Assembly (NCBI RefSeq): GCF_000183385.1
Contig: NC_014760.1
Location: 868,001 to 932,000 of the forward strand
Direction: 5' to 3'
Length of the DNA stretch: 64,000 nt
Origin: Mycoplasmopsis bovis PG45
Lineage (GTDB): Bacteria > Bacillota_I > Bacilli_A > Mycoplasmatales > Metamycoplasmataceae
Position numbers and translations under genes: made by a program. Every line of letters begins with the position of its first letter. Positions within the stretch are counted from its first letter, which is position 1. Positions 1 to 11,111 of this stretch are shown in pieces. Under the pieces are notes generated by a model, which saw only the letters and a program-made list of their open reading frames with translations, had not been told where the DNA came from and did no database searches.

Positions 1-585
1 ACTTCAGGCGATGAGTTTATCTCTAGATCTAGCGGTGTTGTTCTAGACTTCCCATTTAAAGATTGTTATTTAGGGGGAGGGTCAACTAAAGACGATCAAA
101 AAAGACAAGAGATCTTCTTTAATGAACTAATTGCAAATGATGAAGTAAGACAGATGCTTTCTCCTAAGGTTCTTGGCAGTGCTAAAAAATACAGCAAGAA
201 CGGAATTGAAGAAATTAATCAATTTAGTGAAAATGATAATTTAATCATCAAAGGCAATAATCTGATTGCCTTAGCTAGCCTGCTTAAAAGATATGAAGGC
301 AAGGTTAAGTGCATTTATATAGACCCGCCATATAATACCGGCAATGATTCTTTTAACTACAACGATAAATTTAATCATTCTTCATGATTAGTGTTTATGA
401 AGAACAGATTAGAATTGGCTAAGAGATTATTAAGAGATGATGGTGTTATTTTTGTCCAATGTGATGATAATGAGCAAGCCTATTTAAAAGTGCTAATGGA
501 TGAGATTTTTGAAAAAAATAATCATTATGGCACAATGATTCAAATAAAAAAAAGCACTCAAAATAAACTAGGACAACAAAAGTAG
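1..585 (+). pseudogene. Type III-like DNA methyltransferase (Mod) fragment, cut by IS3-family element
   Basis: The reading frame is open from the window edge and stops at TAG 583-585, a few codons into the IS3 element; native coding ends near 568. The protein contains DPPYNTGNDSF (about residues 104-114 of the visible part), the motif IV of beta-class N6-adenine methyltransferases of type III Mod subunits, preceded by LIIKGNNLIALASLL and followed by FVQCDDNEQ. TGA at 385-387 reads as Trp (HSSWLVFMKNRLELAK). The N-terminus lies outside the window and the C-terminal half, with target recognition and the SAM-binding FxGxG motif, is absent downstream of the insertion. The fragment is therefore almost certainly non-functional. 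The family call is strong; type III rather than another beta-class enzyme is inferred from the motif context. Confidence 0.85.
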
Positions 586-1898
586 ACCTTAAATTTTTAT
601 TTTTTACAAAACTCCACTCACAATTCATGTGGAGTTTTGTAATTAAATTTCTTGAGCATTCGCTCATTATTATATCAATCAATGAATTTATTTAGATGAC
701 GCTCAAGTTCCTTAAGCGTCATTTTCTTAACACTTTTCTCAAAATTTTCAAACATTTCAGTTTTAAGTACTGAAAAAAGTATTCAATTTCTCTATTGTCA
801 AGAGAATTGCCAATTCTTGACATTGATACTTTTCCATTAAGTCTTTCAATTAACTGAAGATATTCTTTAGATGAATATTGACTTCCGTGGTCAGAATGTA
901 TAACAAAATTTTTAGGAAAATTAACTTTTTTAATATTATCAATAACCAATGAATTATCATTGTACAAAGACAGGTTAAAACCTAAAATTTTTTTGGTTTT
1001 ATGATGAATAACAGCTGACATATATACAAAATTTTGATCAACATCTATTGGCGAAGGTATGTATGTAACATCAGTAGCATAGATATCATTATATATGCCA
1101 TCATAGTCACGAGAAGCAATATTTTGAAACGTTACAGCTACATTCTTAGATTCTTTTGTTCTTTTTGCTTTTCTTATTCTACAAACTAGTCCAAGTTTTT
1201 TCATTATTCTACCTAAAGTCCTATAATTAAGCTTTATTTGTTTATTTTTGCTAATATAAGCAGCCAATCTTTCTCTGCCGAAAATGCCTCCAGTTTCTTT
1301 AAAAGCTTGAACTACAGTGTTCTCTAATTCAAGATTCTTTTCTTTAATCATTTTCAATTTTTTTAGCTTTTTATAGTATGTAGATTTTTTAATTTTAAGC
1401 AATGACATAATAACTTTATTCGATACCTTAAAAGGAAATGAATTCTTTATTTTGGTAACCGTTTCTTTAAATTTGTCCTTTTTTATCTTCTTAATTTCGT
1501 CATCTGTAGAAATTATTTTTATTATCTTTATCAAATCTTCTTTATTTAGATCATTTAAAAATTCATCTAATATTTCATCATTTGATTTTGTCTTTTTTGG
1601 TCTGCCGGAACCTTTACCTTTTTTAGGCGATCTTCCGCTCATCGATTCTATGTTCATACCTAAATTATATCTTTTATACTTATTCACTAATCTCTTTCAT
1701 TGATCGTCAGAAATGTGTTTTACATTTTTTATTTTCATCATTTCATTCAAAAAACATTTTTTAGTGAGTTCCCCAGATCTATATTTTTCGTATTTTTCAA
1801 ACAAATATTTCCATTCATTAACACTTAACTGCTTAGCCATTTTTATCTCCAACAAAAAACATCAGCAAATTTGCTGATGTCTACTTTTTTGTCCTAGT
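569..1898 (-). mobile_element. IS3-family (IS150-like) insertion sequence
   Basis: Near-identical inverted ends face each other: taggacaacaaaagtagac at 569-587 and the reverse complement of taggacaaaaaagtagac at about 1881-1898. They enclose one transposase gene on the minus strand. An internal palindrome at 1861-1880 (catcagcaaa/tttgctgatg) lies just inside the upper end. No matching 3-5 bp target duplication is visible (left flank aac, right flank gtg), and the interrupted methyltransferase does not resume on the other side, so the right junction is probably a later rearrangement. The exact end bases are uncertain by 1-3 nt. Confidence 0.85.
597..1840 (-). pseudogene. IS3-family transposase, frameshifted near the C-terminus
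   Basis: From ATG 1840 (RBS GGAGAT) one frame runs through a basic N-terminal region into an rve integrase core: D in YATDVTYI, D in IHSDHGSQY, and E in DNREIEYFF, the DDE set of the IS3/IS150 group. Directly after the catalytic Glu the frame breaks. In frame 0 the protein ends at TAA 672-674 or so with unrelated residues. Shifting by -1 at the T6 run (A6 at 773-778 on the + strand) restores FFSVLKTEMFE..., the TLKELERHLN segment and FIDWYNNER, ending at TAA 597-599. One T missing from an original T7 explains this. orfA and orfB are otherwise one continuous frame. A programmed shift at this position would be unusual; mutation or a homopolymer base-call error is likelier. Confidence 0.8.
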
Positions 1899-1948
1899 GT
1901 AATAACCATTCATTTTTTTATGAATGCAGTCAATTAAATTCACATGCT

Positions 1949-2965
1949 TTAATTTAAAACGACACTATAGTCATTAGCTAACTTAAATAGTTCAATTGGT
2001 TTTTGCCAATTCAAAATTTTACGTGGCATTTCATTTATTTGATTTACAACATCATCCAGTTGAACTTGAGAGATAGAATTAAAATCAAAACCTTTATGAA
2101 ACATTCTTCTAATCATTCCGTTTCAATTTTCGTTTGTTCCCCTTTGAAATGAAGCATACGGTTCAGCTCTAAATATTTTAATATTTTGTCATTTTCCTAA
2201 TAAACCCATTCTTTCGAATTCTATCCCGTTATCAATTGTTATAGATTTGACAATTAAATTATGATCCTGGATTATTTTTTTAAGCTTTGAAATTACCAAA
2301 AAAGCTGATTTTGATTTAATTTTAACTGCAAACCCCATTCTGGTTTGCCTTTCAACAAGTGTTAATACATTATCATATCCATTCGATCTTTTGCCTATAA
2401 TTAAGTCACTTTCTCAATGGCCATATTCTTCTCTTAAATCAATATATTTTGGTCTTGCCCATATTGGATATACATAGTGAGAATCTCCAATTAATCTTGA
2501 GACAACTGATGCAGTTCTTTTCCCACCTTTTTTATAAAAAATTCTCAATCTGTCTCTAGGTTTCAATTTTCATTTTCTTGTCTTAATCCAATTAAATATA
2601 GTCCTTATCGACGGAGACGCAATATTTGGAAAAGTTTGCTTAATGTATCGAGCTGTTGCAACAATTCCGTAAAATCTTTTATCGAATTTTTCTAAGAAAA
2701 ATTTTTCAAATTCAGCATATTCAAAATTACTCGTAAATTTAAACAAGTATTTGTGCGAATGCCTATTTAATGCTTTCTGCTCTGCTATTTTACATTGATA
2801 TGAACCGCTAAAAGCAGTGTTGCGTTTTAATTCGCGACTTACTGTGGATGGACTTCTGTTTAACTGTCTAGCTATAGATCTAATAGAATACCCAGATTTT
2901 ATTTGAATTTCAATAAATGCACGTTCATCATATGTTAGATGATTATAATTTTTAGTATAATTCAT
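1949..2965 (-). CDS. IS30-family transposase (type A)
   Basis: 338 aa, intact under code 4. The N-terminal helix-turn-helix (LTYDERAFIEIQIKSGYS, then IARQLNRSPSTVSRELKRN) is the IS30 signature, followed by a DDE core: D in HWESDLIIGK, D in SITIDNGIEF, E in GTNENWNGMIRR. ATG 2965 is preferred over upstream TTG 2986 because AGGAAA lies 9 nt before it. Codons for the last residues (NDYSVVLN) end at TAA 1949-1951. This protein is clearly different from the 416-aa IS30 transposase present three times later in the window. The element ends could not be fixed: the outer sequences near 1930 and 3048 share only a weak inverted similarity. It sits between the IS3 element and the ABC-importer lipoprotein gene. 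Confidence 0.9.
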
Positions 2966-3011
2966 ATGAAAGTTTCCTACTGCCAAGTGTGGAACTTTTT
3001 TTGTTTAAAAA

Positions 3012-3060
3012 TTCAAGTGCTCCACAATTAAATTTTACCTTAATTGGTGTTGCACTTGAA
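3012..3060. repeat. Inverted repeat upstream of IS30 type A transposase
   Basis: TTCAAGTGC (3012-3020) and GCACTTGAA (3052-3060) are perfect arms; with internal mismatches the pairing extends inwards over CCACAATTA / TAATTGGTG. It is either the terminal region of the IS30 element or the target palindrome it inserted beside. Confidence 0.55.
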
Positions 3061-3073
3061 CTTACAATCAAGC

Positions 3074-3098
3074 AACAGACTTGTCGAATAAGTCTGTT
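3074..3098. terminator. Hairpin downstream of the ABC lipoprotein gene
   Basis: Nine-bp stem AACAGACTT / AAGTCTGTT with a 7-nt loop, 24 nt past the stop of the gene at 3122. The T-rich tract lies on the + strand side (ttattattgtttt); on the minus strand, where the lipoprotein would need it, the tract is missing, possibly displaced by the neighbouring insertion. Confidence 0.45.
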
Positions 3099-3121
3099 TT
3101 ATTATTGTTTTAGTAAAGTAA

Positions 3122-4975
3122 TTATTGTTTTTTAGTTTGTTCAAATGATTTTATTAGTTCTTCAGCAGTTTTTGCCTTAAACTCTCTATTTCTATCTAAT
3201 TCTGTTTGCTCAATCATTGCTTGCATTACAGTATTTGACATTTGAGATGTTTTATCATCAGTAACTGCAGGTTTAGCAACAACTTCGCCTTTTTCAACTT
3301 TTAGTAACGATTCTAGTGAAAGTTGAGCTGATCTTAGCATATTTAATCTAAAGTAGTCAGGATCAGATGTAGTCATTAATTCTTGAGATGTTTTATCCTT
3401 CAATTTACCTTCTAATTCTTTAATTTCTCCTTTTATTTTATCATTTGTTTCTTTTTTAACAACTGATGCCAATGGCATTATATAACCAGAAGTTCTTGCA
3501 ATTGTGTATCAGTTATCTTCTTCTTCGCCAGAAACCTTGTTTTTGCCTGTGTATATTCATCTAAGGAACTTCTTAATTGCCTTATTCACTTTTTCGTTCT
3601 TTGAATCAATAGCAATTATACTTGAGCCACCTTCATGGAAAATTGAATGTTTTCCATCCTTAGTTCTTGTAACTTGAGGAAGCATTAATACATCATGTTC
3701 ACTTGCATTATTTGTTAAGAATTTAGGGTCATTTTTAATGCTTTGTTCGAAGTATGGGTGATTCTTAGTAAACTTAGTAATCTTGTTTTGATATGCTCCA
3801 ACAGAAGCTGCAAAACTTATAGCACTTTGGAATCTAAAGATTTGTCATGAACCTCATTCTTTTGTTTGAGTGAACATATATTTCATTGATTGAAATACTT
3901 TTTTGTCTTTTTCATCCTTGCCAGCTGGTGTTTGTTCAACTCTCTTAATTGAATTGTTGTAGTCTTCTCATAGTTCTTTGAATTTATTCTTAACATCAGC
4001 ATCATCAATTAAGTTATATTTAACATTCTTATCTTTATCAAGTTCAAAGATTGCTTTCTTTTCGCCTTCAATTTTTGCATGTAATTCTTTAAAGAATGTA
4101 TTTTGTTGGTAGTCAATTGAAAGAACTTCGCCTGAAATTGTGTTGTCATTGATTTTTGACTGTTCGATTTTAACACCTTGTGTAAATTTAGCAGCTAAGT
4201 CTCTAATGTCTTTGATTGATGTAAATGTTTTGTTATTTACGGTTAAATCTTTAAACACTTCTTTAGTCTTAGCTTCTAAAGCATGTCAGATTGATTGTTC
4301 AGGTAATTGATTACCTTTGCTTTTTGAATCGTAAACTTTCTTGATTATACCTTCAACATTTTCATCTTCAATCTTACCGCCGCCAGATTTAATTATTTCA
4401 AACATCTTGTGTAAAACTTTAAGGTTTAATTGAACTGAGTCAGTGTCAGCATTATCGAAAGGAATGTTGTAAATTGTTTCAGTTTGACCTTGGCCTGCTA
4501 AAATTGAGTGTAAATCTGCTATACTCTTACTAAATGTTTTATTAGTAATGCCAGTGTCAGATATATCTAATAATTGCTTATTTTGGGTAAGAATATATGC
4601 GCCAGATTGATCACCTAAAACAATATTTGGAACCTTTTTATTATCTTTAGATTCAATAGCATGAGCAACTTTTTTTAATAGTTGGTATTCACCATATTCG
4701 TTGTGCCCTTTAACTTCAACTTCTTTACCTTTGCTGTCTTTGTATTTAAAGTCGTCAGCAAATTCAAATCTAACAGGTAAGAAGTCTTTGTCTTTTTTAA
4801 ATTCTTCATTATAGTAACCAATAACTTTTTGCAATGATAGTGATAAAGGCCATCCTTTACCTTGACCTAATCTAAAAACAACTTTTTCTTCTTCTGTGTT
4901 TCCACAAGCAACTACTGAAAGTCCAGCTGTTGCTGGTAATAAAATTGCACCAGCTTTAATCAAAAATTTTTTCAA
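3122..4975 (-). CDS. ABC importer solute-binding lipoprotein
   Basis: 617 aa with a lipoprotein signal: MKKFLIKAGAILLPATAGLSVVAC, lipobox around Cys24. The mature part is hydrophilic and has the look of a family 1 extracellular solute-binding protein (early strand VVFRLGQGKGWPLSL, segments on NIVLGDQSGAYILTQN and YNIPFDNADTDSVQLN). RBS AGGGAGATT precedes ATG 4975. It is the last gene of a minus-strand unit with an ATPase and two permeases, so it most likely delivers substrate to that importer at the membrane surface. Several in-frame TGA codons are Trp (for example SIWHALEAK). The substrate is not readable from sequence; the gene order ATPase-permease-permease-lipoprotein resembles mycoplasma sugar or glycerol (Gts/Ugp-like) importers. 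Confidence 0.85.
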
Positions 4976-5034
4976 AATAATCTCCCTATTAACCTGTTTT
5001 ATGGTATTCTAAATAAATTGAAAAATATTTAAAA

Positions 5035-5847
5035 TTAGTTAAAACGACTAATTTTTTTAGAAAAAATAAAGTAAATTATCAATGGAATAACAATTGAAAT
5101 AAATGCTCCTGCCGCTTGTACATTAAGTAAAGAAGCTTGTCTATCTTGCCCTAATGTTAGGTACCAAATAGATATATTAGTATAGTTTGTTGAGAATAAA
5201 AATTGTGGTCACAAGTAATCATTTCACACCGAAATAAATGAAAAAACAATTAAAAGCATATAACCCAATTTCATCTTAGGCAAATATACATAAATTAACT
5301 TATCCATTGGTTTTAAATTGTCATTCAACATTGTCTTATTTTTTTTATCACTAATAGATTTAGCTAAGTTAAAAATGTATGTAAAGTTAAAAAATGAAAA
5401 TATTGCGTTAGTCACAAAAGCAATAGGAGTTTCGTCTAAATTGAAAGTTAGCAAAACTGTTTTTAAGCTTAAAAATATTGAAAACTCTGGTATCAAACTA
5501 ATAACTAGGAAAAAGTATAGAAATACTTTTTGATACTTTGCATTCATTCTAAGTATCCCTGCTATCGCTAGCGAGTAAATTATTAATCTAATTAATATCA
5601 AGATAGTCGCAAATAACAGTGTCCAGCCAAAAGCTCTTAGAAAATTGCTTTTAAAAGCAGTTGCAAAATTGACTCAATTTCACTCTTCAATAACAAGAAA
5701 TGTTCTGTTATTTATTAATGAATTTGTTGACATAAGCGACTGAAGCAATAAGTAGTACAAAGGAAAAAGCATAAGCAAGCATAAAAAGCCAATTAAGAAA
5801 TATTTAATAATTTCTTTAAATATAACTAATAGCATCCTACTTGACAT
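5035..5847 (-). CDS. ABC importer permease, MalG/UgpE-like
   Basis: 270 aa, about six predicted membrane segments. The cytoplasmic EAA-type loop is recognisable as LNDNLKPMDKLIYVYLPKMK followed by a hydrophobic helix and WNDYLWPQFLF, typical of the carbohydrate-uptake (CUT1) inner-membrane subunits. Its start ATG 5847 has AGGAG 8 nt upstream and overlaps the end of the first permease by 11 bp, showing translational coupling. It pairs with the permease at 5837-6811 to form the channel powered by the ATPase at 6804-8027. Confidence 0.85.
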
Positions 5848-6811
5848 ATTTCTTGCTCCTTGTCTTTGCAATTAATTTACTTATTCTCCTATAAATAGCC
5901 TTAATTGTACTAATACGCAACAGTTGTAAGATGCACAATAATAAGACTAAATATGAGAAGCTAAAGAAGGCCGAAGCATATCCTTTTTCATATCTTAATG
6001 TTGGATTATTTGCACCAAAACCGAGGAACTTAATTGTGTAACTAGTTAATGTGTGTGCATAATTAATATCAATATCAAAAGTTGGTTCTAGCAATGCTTG
6101 GGGTAAAAGAAGTGTTGAGAAAATAAAGTTGGTAAATAAAATTGAAAACAACACTTTTGAAATTTCTGGCATATATACATATCTAAATTTTTGTAAAATA
6201 GTCAAATTATCATTTAGCATTAACTTTTTATACTTCAAATCAGCTCTGCTTATAGCTGAAGCAAATAAAATTAAGTTAAATGGTAATGATCTCCATATCT
6301 GAAATATAGAATAATATAACCAAATTGGTAACTTTTTATTTGATGAAGCGGTAAAGGTATACTCGCTCTTTCCTAAAATGTAGAAAAACAAATTTTTATT
6401 GCCAAAAAACATTGTAAAAGCAATTCCTATTGCAAAGCCTGAAATAAAGAACTGCGAAAACAAGATTGTCAAAAATGCTCTCTGTGTGAATTTAGATATT
6501 AAGGAATTCACAACTAGTGCAAAAATTAATGAAAGCACTAATGATATTCCTGATCCAAAAAACAAAACTAATGTCGAATTTAAAACAGCATGTTTAAAAT
6601 TCGGATCAGATAAAATGTTGTTGTAGTTATTGAAATTATAGTTATATCTAGTTCTATCATGTATGCTGATAGGTGCTTTTAGTGATTTAACAAAGGTGTG
6701 TAAAATAGGCACCAAGGTAAAAACTAGTATAAATAATAACAAAGGCAAAAGCATTAAAGTTATTTTAGAAACAGTTCATACTTTTTGCTTTTTTGATTCA
6801 GAATTATGCAT
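5837..6811 (-). CDS. ABC importer permease, MalF/UgpA-like
   Basis: 324 aa, six or so hydrophobic segments. The start MHNSESKKQKVWTVSK at 6811 was chosen because its ATG overlaps the stop of the ATPase gene by 8 bp. The EAA-type loop reads LNDNLTILQKFRYVYMPEIS, then a membrane helix, and matches the partner permease. A large periplasmic-side loop (SKLPIWLYYSIFQIWRS region) precedes it. Role: half of the transmembrane pathway of the importer; substrate unknown, sugar or glycerol-type by family. Confidence 0.85.
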
Positions 6812-8027
6812 AAACTCTATTGCCTTCATCATCAAAGACTAGTACATCAGCATCGCTAAAAGTGATATCAACTTTGTCATTAACCTCAATGGTACTGTCT
6901 TTTAAAACAATTGTTCAGATGTTGTTGTCGTTATATTCAATTTGATAATAAGTCTTATCACCAAAGTTTTTCTTACTTTGAATTGAATATGCACCATCTT
7001 TATTTAAGTCAACTTTTAACTTATTTTGTCTAATATAGTAGTGTTTTCCATCTTTTGTATTGACAAAATTAATTTCTGGAGCCCCAATAAACTTTGCAAC
7101 AAATAAATTATTTGGACTGTCATACATTCTGTCACCACTGCTGTATTGTTGAACCTTACCATCTTTTAATAAAATAATTTGATCGCTTAATTTAAGCGCA
7201 TCTTGTTGATCATGAGTAACAACAATAATGCTTAAGTCAAACTCTCTTTTAATTTTAATTAGTCACTCAATTGTCGATTCCTTAATTTTTGCATCTAAGG
7301 CTGAAAAAGGTTCATCCATTAGCACTAAATTGGTCTTTTTTATAATACCTTTGGCGAAAGCAACCCTTTGCTTTTGCCCACCAGATAACTTATCAACTCT
7401 TTTATGCAACAAATGATCTATTTCTAATTTTTTTGCAACATCATTTATTTCATTTCTGAATAAATTTCTTAAACGAATTTGACTTAAAACCTTAGACTTG
7501 CCTTTAATATTTTTATTGTTCAAGCAACTAAATACTAAAGATAAGTAAGCAATTTTTTTCTTTAAATTAGATTGTTTTCCGCTCGCAATGTACTGTTTAT
7601 ATACTTCAAATTTTGAAAATAATTTTTTGTTGCTCTCAGCATTTACATCTAAAGCACTAAAAAGATTTTCAAAATACTTTAATCGAGCCGAATCAACTCA
7701 CTTGCTATAGTTTTTTGCACTCAAAAAGACATTATTAAAAACTGTTGTGTCTTCATAAGTGGAATTCTCTTGCATTATGTAAGCTATTTCATAAATTAAA
7801 GGCTTATTTTTAATTTCAATAGATCCTTCATTTGGTTTTAGGTATCCCAAAATCAAATTTAATAAAGTGGTTTTACCGCTTCCTGAAGGTCCTAATAATG
7901 AAATTATTTGATTTTCCTGAATTTCTAGCTTATCAATATCAACGTTATGCTCCTTTTGCTTTTTGTTATATTTAAACTTTAAATTACTGATTTTTATCAA
8001 TATATCTTCATTATTTAACGTTTCCAT
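6804..8027 (-). CDS. ABC importer ATPase, UgpC/MalK-like with insertion
   Basis: 407 aa. Walker A GPSGSGKTT (residues 46-54), signature LSGGQKQR near residue 214, Walker B VLMDEPFSALD, switch His in VVTHDQQDALKLSDQ. The C-terminal 100 residues form a regulatory/OB-like region as in MalK/UgpC. Walker A and LSGGQ are about 160 residues apart, roughly 65-70 more than usual for MalK, so there is an inserted domain in the helical region (VDSARLKYFENLF...LNNKNIKGKSK). First gene of the importer unit; its TAA overlaps the next ATG. A TAAAAT -10-like hexamer lies about 14 nt before the start. Energises the importer on the cytoplasmic face. Confidence 0.88.
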
Positions 8028-8235
8028 ACAAATAGAATTTTACTCTAAGAATCGACAAAAAGACACATAAATTAGCGCTATAAGTTAATTTTTCATACTT
8101 TTTGGCATCATTAGTTAATTTTTATTTGATAATGCTTAGCCTGTCTATATTACCGCTTTATTTAATACTTATTTTAGAGGCAATTTTAAAAATCCTGGAT
8201 AATTCCAGAATTTTTGCTAGTTGTATGTATTAAGA

Positions 8236-10962
8236 CTATTTTCCTACTCTCTTTTTCTTTTTATTAATAATCACTAAACTTGATATTAATCCTACAGCAA
8301 GCAAAACAGCTGCCGTTAATGTTAATGAGACAATCACAATAGTCTGTTTATTGTTGCCTTTGGTTTCTGCCTGCGTATACCCATAGTTTGAAAGATCAAC
8401 TTTCAAAAGACTGCTATCATTATGATTTTTACCACTTTTGTATTTAAAATATACAAAAGGGCTGCTTGCTGATAATAACTGATTTATAGACTTATACGTA
8501 TTAAAATTTAACTTGTCAAATGAATACAGTACATCACTATCAAATTTAAGATTAGCATTATCAACTATTGAATTATCAGATATATTTTTAGGTAAAATTT
8601 CTCAGCTATAGTGCAATTCATTTTTGCCGTCTGAAAATGAATAATTATTATCAATAATTTTAATATAACTATGATATTTTCCTGCCTCAGTATGGCCTGT
8701 ATTATCTACCAATATTCCTGATTTAAAGCCTAATTGGGTAAAGTTTAAACTGTGTTCATTGCCATCATAGATAAAAGTTGTGTTAATATGCTTTGGAGAA
8801 TCAATTATTATTTTTTCAACCTTTATTTTATGGCTATAAGTGTGTTTTTTACCATTTAGCTCATAATCTATTGAAATTTCATTATCTCCATAGTTAATGT
8901 GGTCACCATTTTGATAATTAATTTTTGTTGGTTTAGCAAACGTAATCTGTCCATTTTCTTCAGTTAACAAATTGACTTTGCTTATATTTACCATATCTTT
9001 TGCTTTGTAAGAAGATTCAAGATTATGACTAACTACTTTGGTGTTGCTCATATTATTAAAAACTGCTTTAACGATTATTGGATTTGCATAAGTTTGATCA
9101 TTGCCTTTTTGCCTATTACCTACATAATTAAAGTTCAAAACATTTGTTTTTAACTCTTTAATATGATCATATGAAATGTAATATTTATTATTTGAGTTGT
9201 CCAAAGGCAGATCAACTTCAGTGCCATTTTTATTGATGTAAGTGTATTTAACAAATTTTGAATTAGGCTTCTCTAGCTTAGGTAAATAATGCTTGCTGAA
9301 TGTGCCACTTTCTGCAAATGGAACTTCTGTAACTAAACTTTCTGGCCTTGCACCATTTGTGTCAATATATAATTTACTAAAAGTATATTTACCCTTTCCA
9401 TCAAGCCTATAAAAATGATATTTCTTGTCTGCTATAAACGAATCGTCTATGAAAGATGAAACATTGACATCAAATTTATCGTCTTTATATTCTTCTAAAA
9501 ATTTATTAACTTTTGAATCTAACAAATCGTTGTTACTTACTTTAAACTTAATATTAGCATTGTTCCCGCTATTTGTATAAAGAGGTCTGCTATTAAAGTT
9601 AACCTCATTATTTTTATTCACTAGTATAACTGGGGTTGTATTATTCAAGACATAACTATTGTTTGCATGAAAAACAATATGCGACTTATCGCCAATTGTC
9701 CAATATGAATTAGCCTGAATAGCTTCAGTTCCATCTAAAACATAAATTTGACGAGTTTGAGACTCGTTTTTATGTTCTTTTTCATTAATTAGTTCATAGT
9801 TATAAAATAACTTGACAGAATATGCACCAGATTTTAATGGTGTCTTGCTATTTATAATAACACCATCATTTTTGACATATTCAATATTAAAATAGTCAGA
9901 TACATCAACCCCATCTTGATAAATTTTCGCAAAAATATTGTTTAATTTAGCAATATCTCTGTTAATTTTGTACTTGATTTTTACATTCTGTGTTGAATTA
10001 AAGATATTTTTATTTTTAGCAAACGTATTTTTGTTTCTAACGCCATAGTTTGCTACATTATAATAATTGCTAAATTCATTTTCATAGTTAGCATTGCTTT
10101 CTGAAAGCAATATATTTTTTTCAATATATTCATATCCACTAAATTTATTAATTATCGCACTTGAATTATAAGGAAGAAAGTTAACTCCATCGCGGTTGCT
10201 ATATAAGTTATCACTATTAAGAATAATTCAAGCACCAGTGGTTCCATCAGTTGCTTTATAATTATCATCTCAACCAATTATAGAAACTGCATGTGTATTA
10301 CTTCTTCCAGTTCCAACTAATTCATGAACTTTGACTTTTGAATTAGACTGTACTTCAATATTTTTATAATATTTATCATTTGAGACTGTTTTATAGCCTC
10401 TTATAGCAACAAACAGTGAACCATTTTTAGTAATGTGTTTTTTGATTTTATCAAAATCATAAGTTTCAAAATCAACTCTTCTAACTTGCTGTCTAAAATT
10501 CTTATGAGTATATTTATTAAAATAATTTCTTAAAGCATTGTGATAGGCACCCTTGTTTGGCACATAATATAAATCACCAAATTTAAAATCAGATTCATAT
10601 GCAATCCCGTTTTTTGAAATAAGACTGTCATAATCATCAAATCAAGCACCACCACCAACATTACCAGTATCATTTATAGTTATGCTAGCTTCAGAAAAAT
10701 CATACATTTCATTCGTGTTTAACATCAATGATGTTTCTAATGACTTTGTAGCACTAAAATCCCAGCAAAGACCAGTATTATATTGATACTGGTTAAACAA
10801 AATATAATCGTCTCTCAATGAAAAATAGGATCTTTTCTGCTTCTCATCTGTGCTATTATGGATATTATTGGATTTAATTTCAGAATCATTGCTAGATTTT
10901 AAACTCATTGATAACATCGGAATAACTGGGAAAAGAATTGGCGTTCGCTTTAGTCAATTCAT
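8236..10962 (-). CDS. Membrane-anchored papain-like (C1) cysteine protease
   Basis: 908 aa. An N-terminal hydrophobic signal (ILFPVIPMLSMSL) is followed by a papain fold: oxyanion Gln60 and nucleophile Cys66 in QYNTGLCWDFSATKS, catalytic His224 in THAVSIIGWDDNY, Asn249 in AWIILNSDN. Some 600 residues of beta-rich, low-similarity sequence follow, then a C-terminal membrane helix (IVIVSLTLTAAVLLAVGLIS) and a basic tail NKKKKRVGK. The topology is that of a surface-exposed protease held by its C-terminus. ATG 10962 with AAGAAG upstream was chosen over ATG 10992, because a TAGTATAAT promoter element would place the transcript start at about 10992. It is a single-gene unit after a terminator. Host or mycoplasma substrate unknown. 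Confidence 0.8.
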
Positions 10963-10998
10963 AAACTTCTTATTCACTTTTAATACTGGCATTTTTTT

Positions 10999-11004
10999 AT
11001 TATA
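10999..11004 (-). promoter_or_regulatory. Extended -10 promoter of the C1 protease gene
   Basis: On the minus strand the sequence reads TAGTATAAT; the TATAAT hexamer is 36 nt before ATG 10962. The same TAGTATAAT occurs before the gene at 46655. Confidence 0.6.
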
Positions 11005-11050
11005 CTATTGATTTACAGCAAAATAAACTTATAGTGAATAGGCACAATGA

Positions 11051-11079
11051 TAAAAAAGCACATCTAATTAAGATGTGCT
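11051..11079 (-). terminator. Terminator after ZIP transporter gene
   Basis: Nine-bp perfect stem AGCACATCT / AGATGTGCT with a 5-nt loop, followed on the minus strand by a run of T. Confidence 0.85.
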
Positions 11080-11111
11080 AATAACTCTGTTTTATAGATA
11101 TTTTAATAAAG

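Noticed and set aside
1452-1703. Plus-strand frame within the IS3 element as a possible passenger gene
   Set aside because: It is the complement of the Lys-rich transposase N-terminus and has no start signals.
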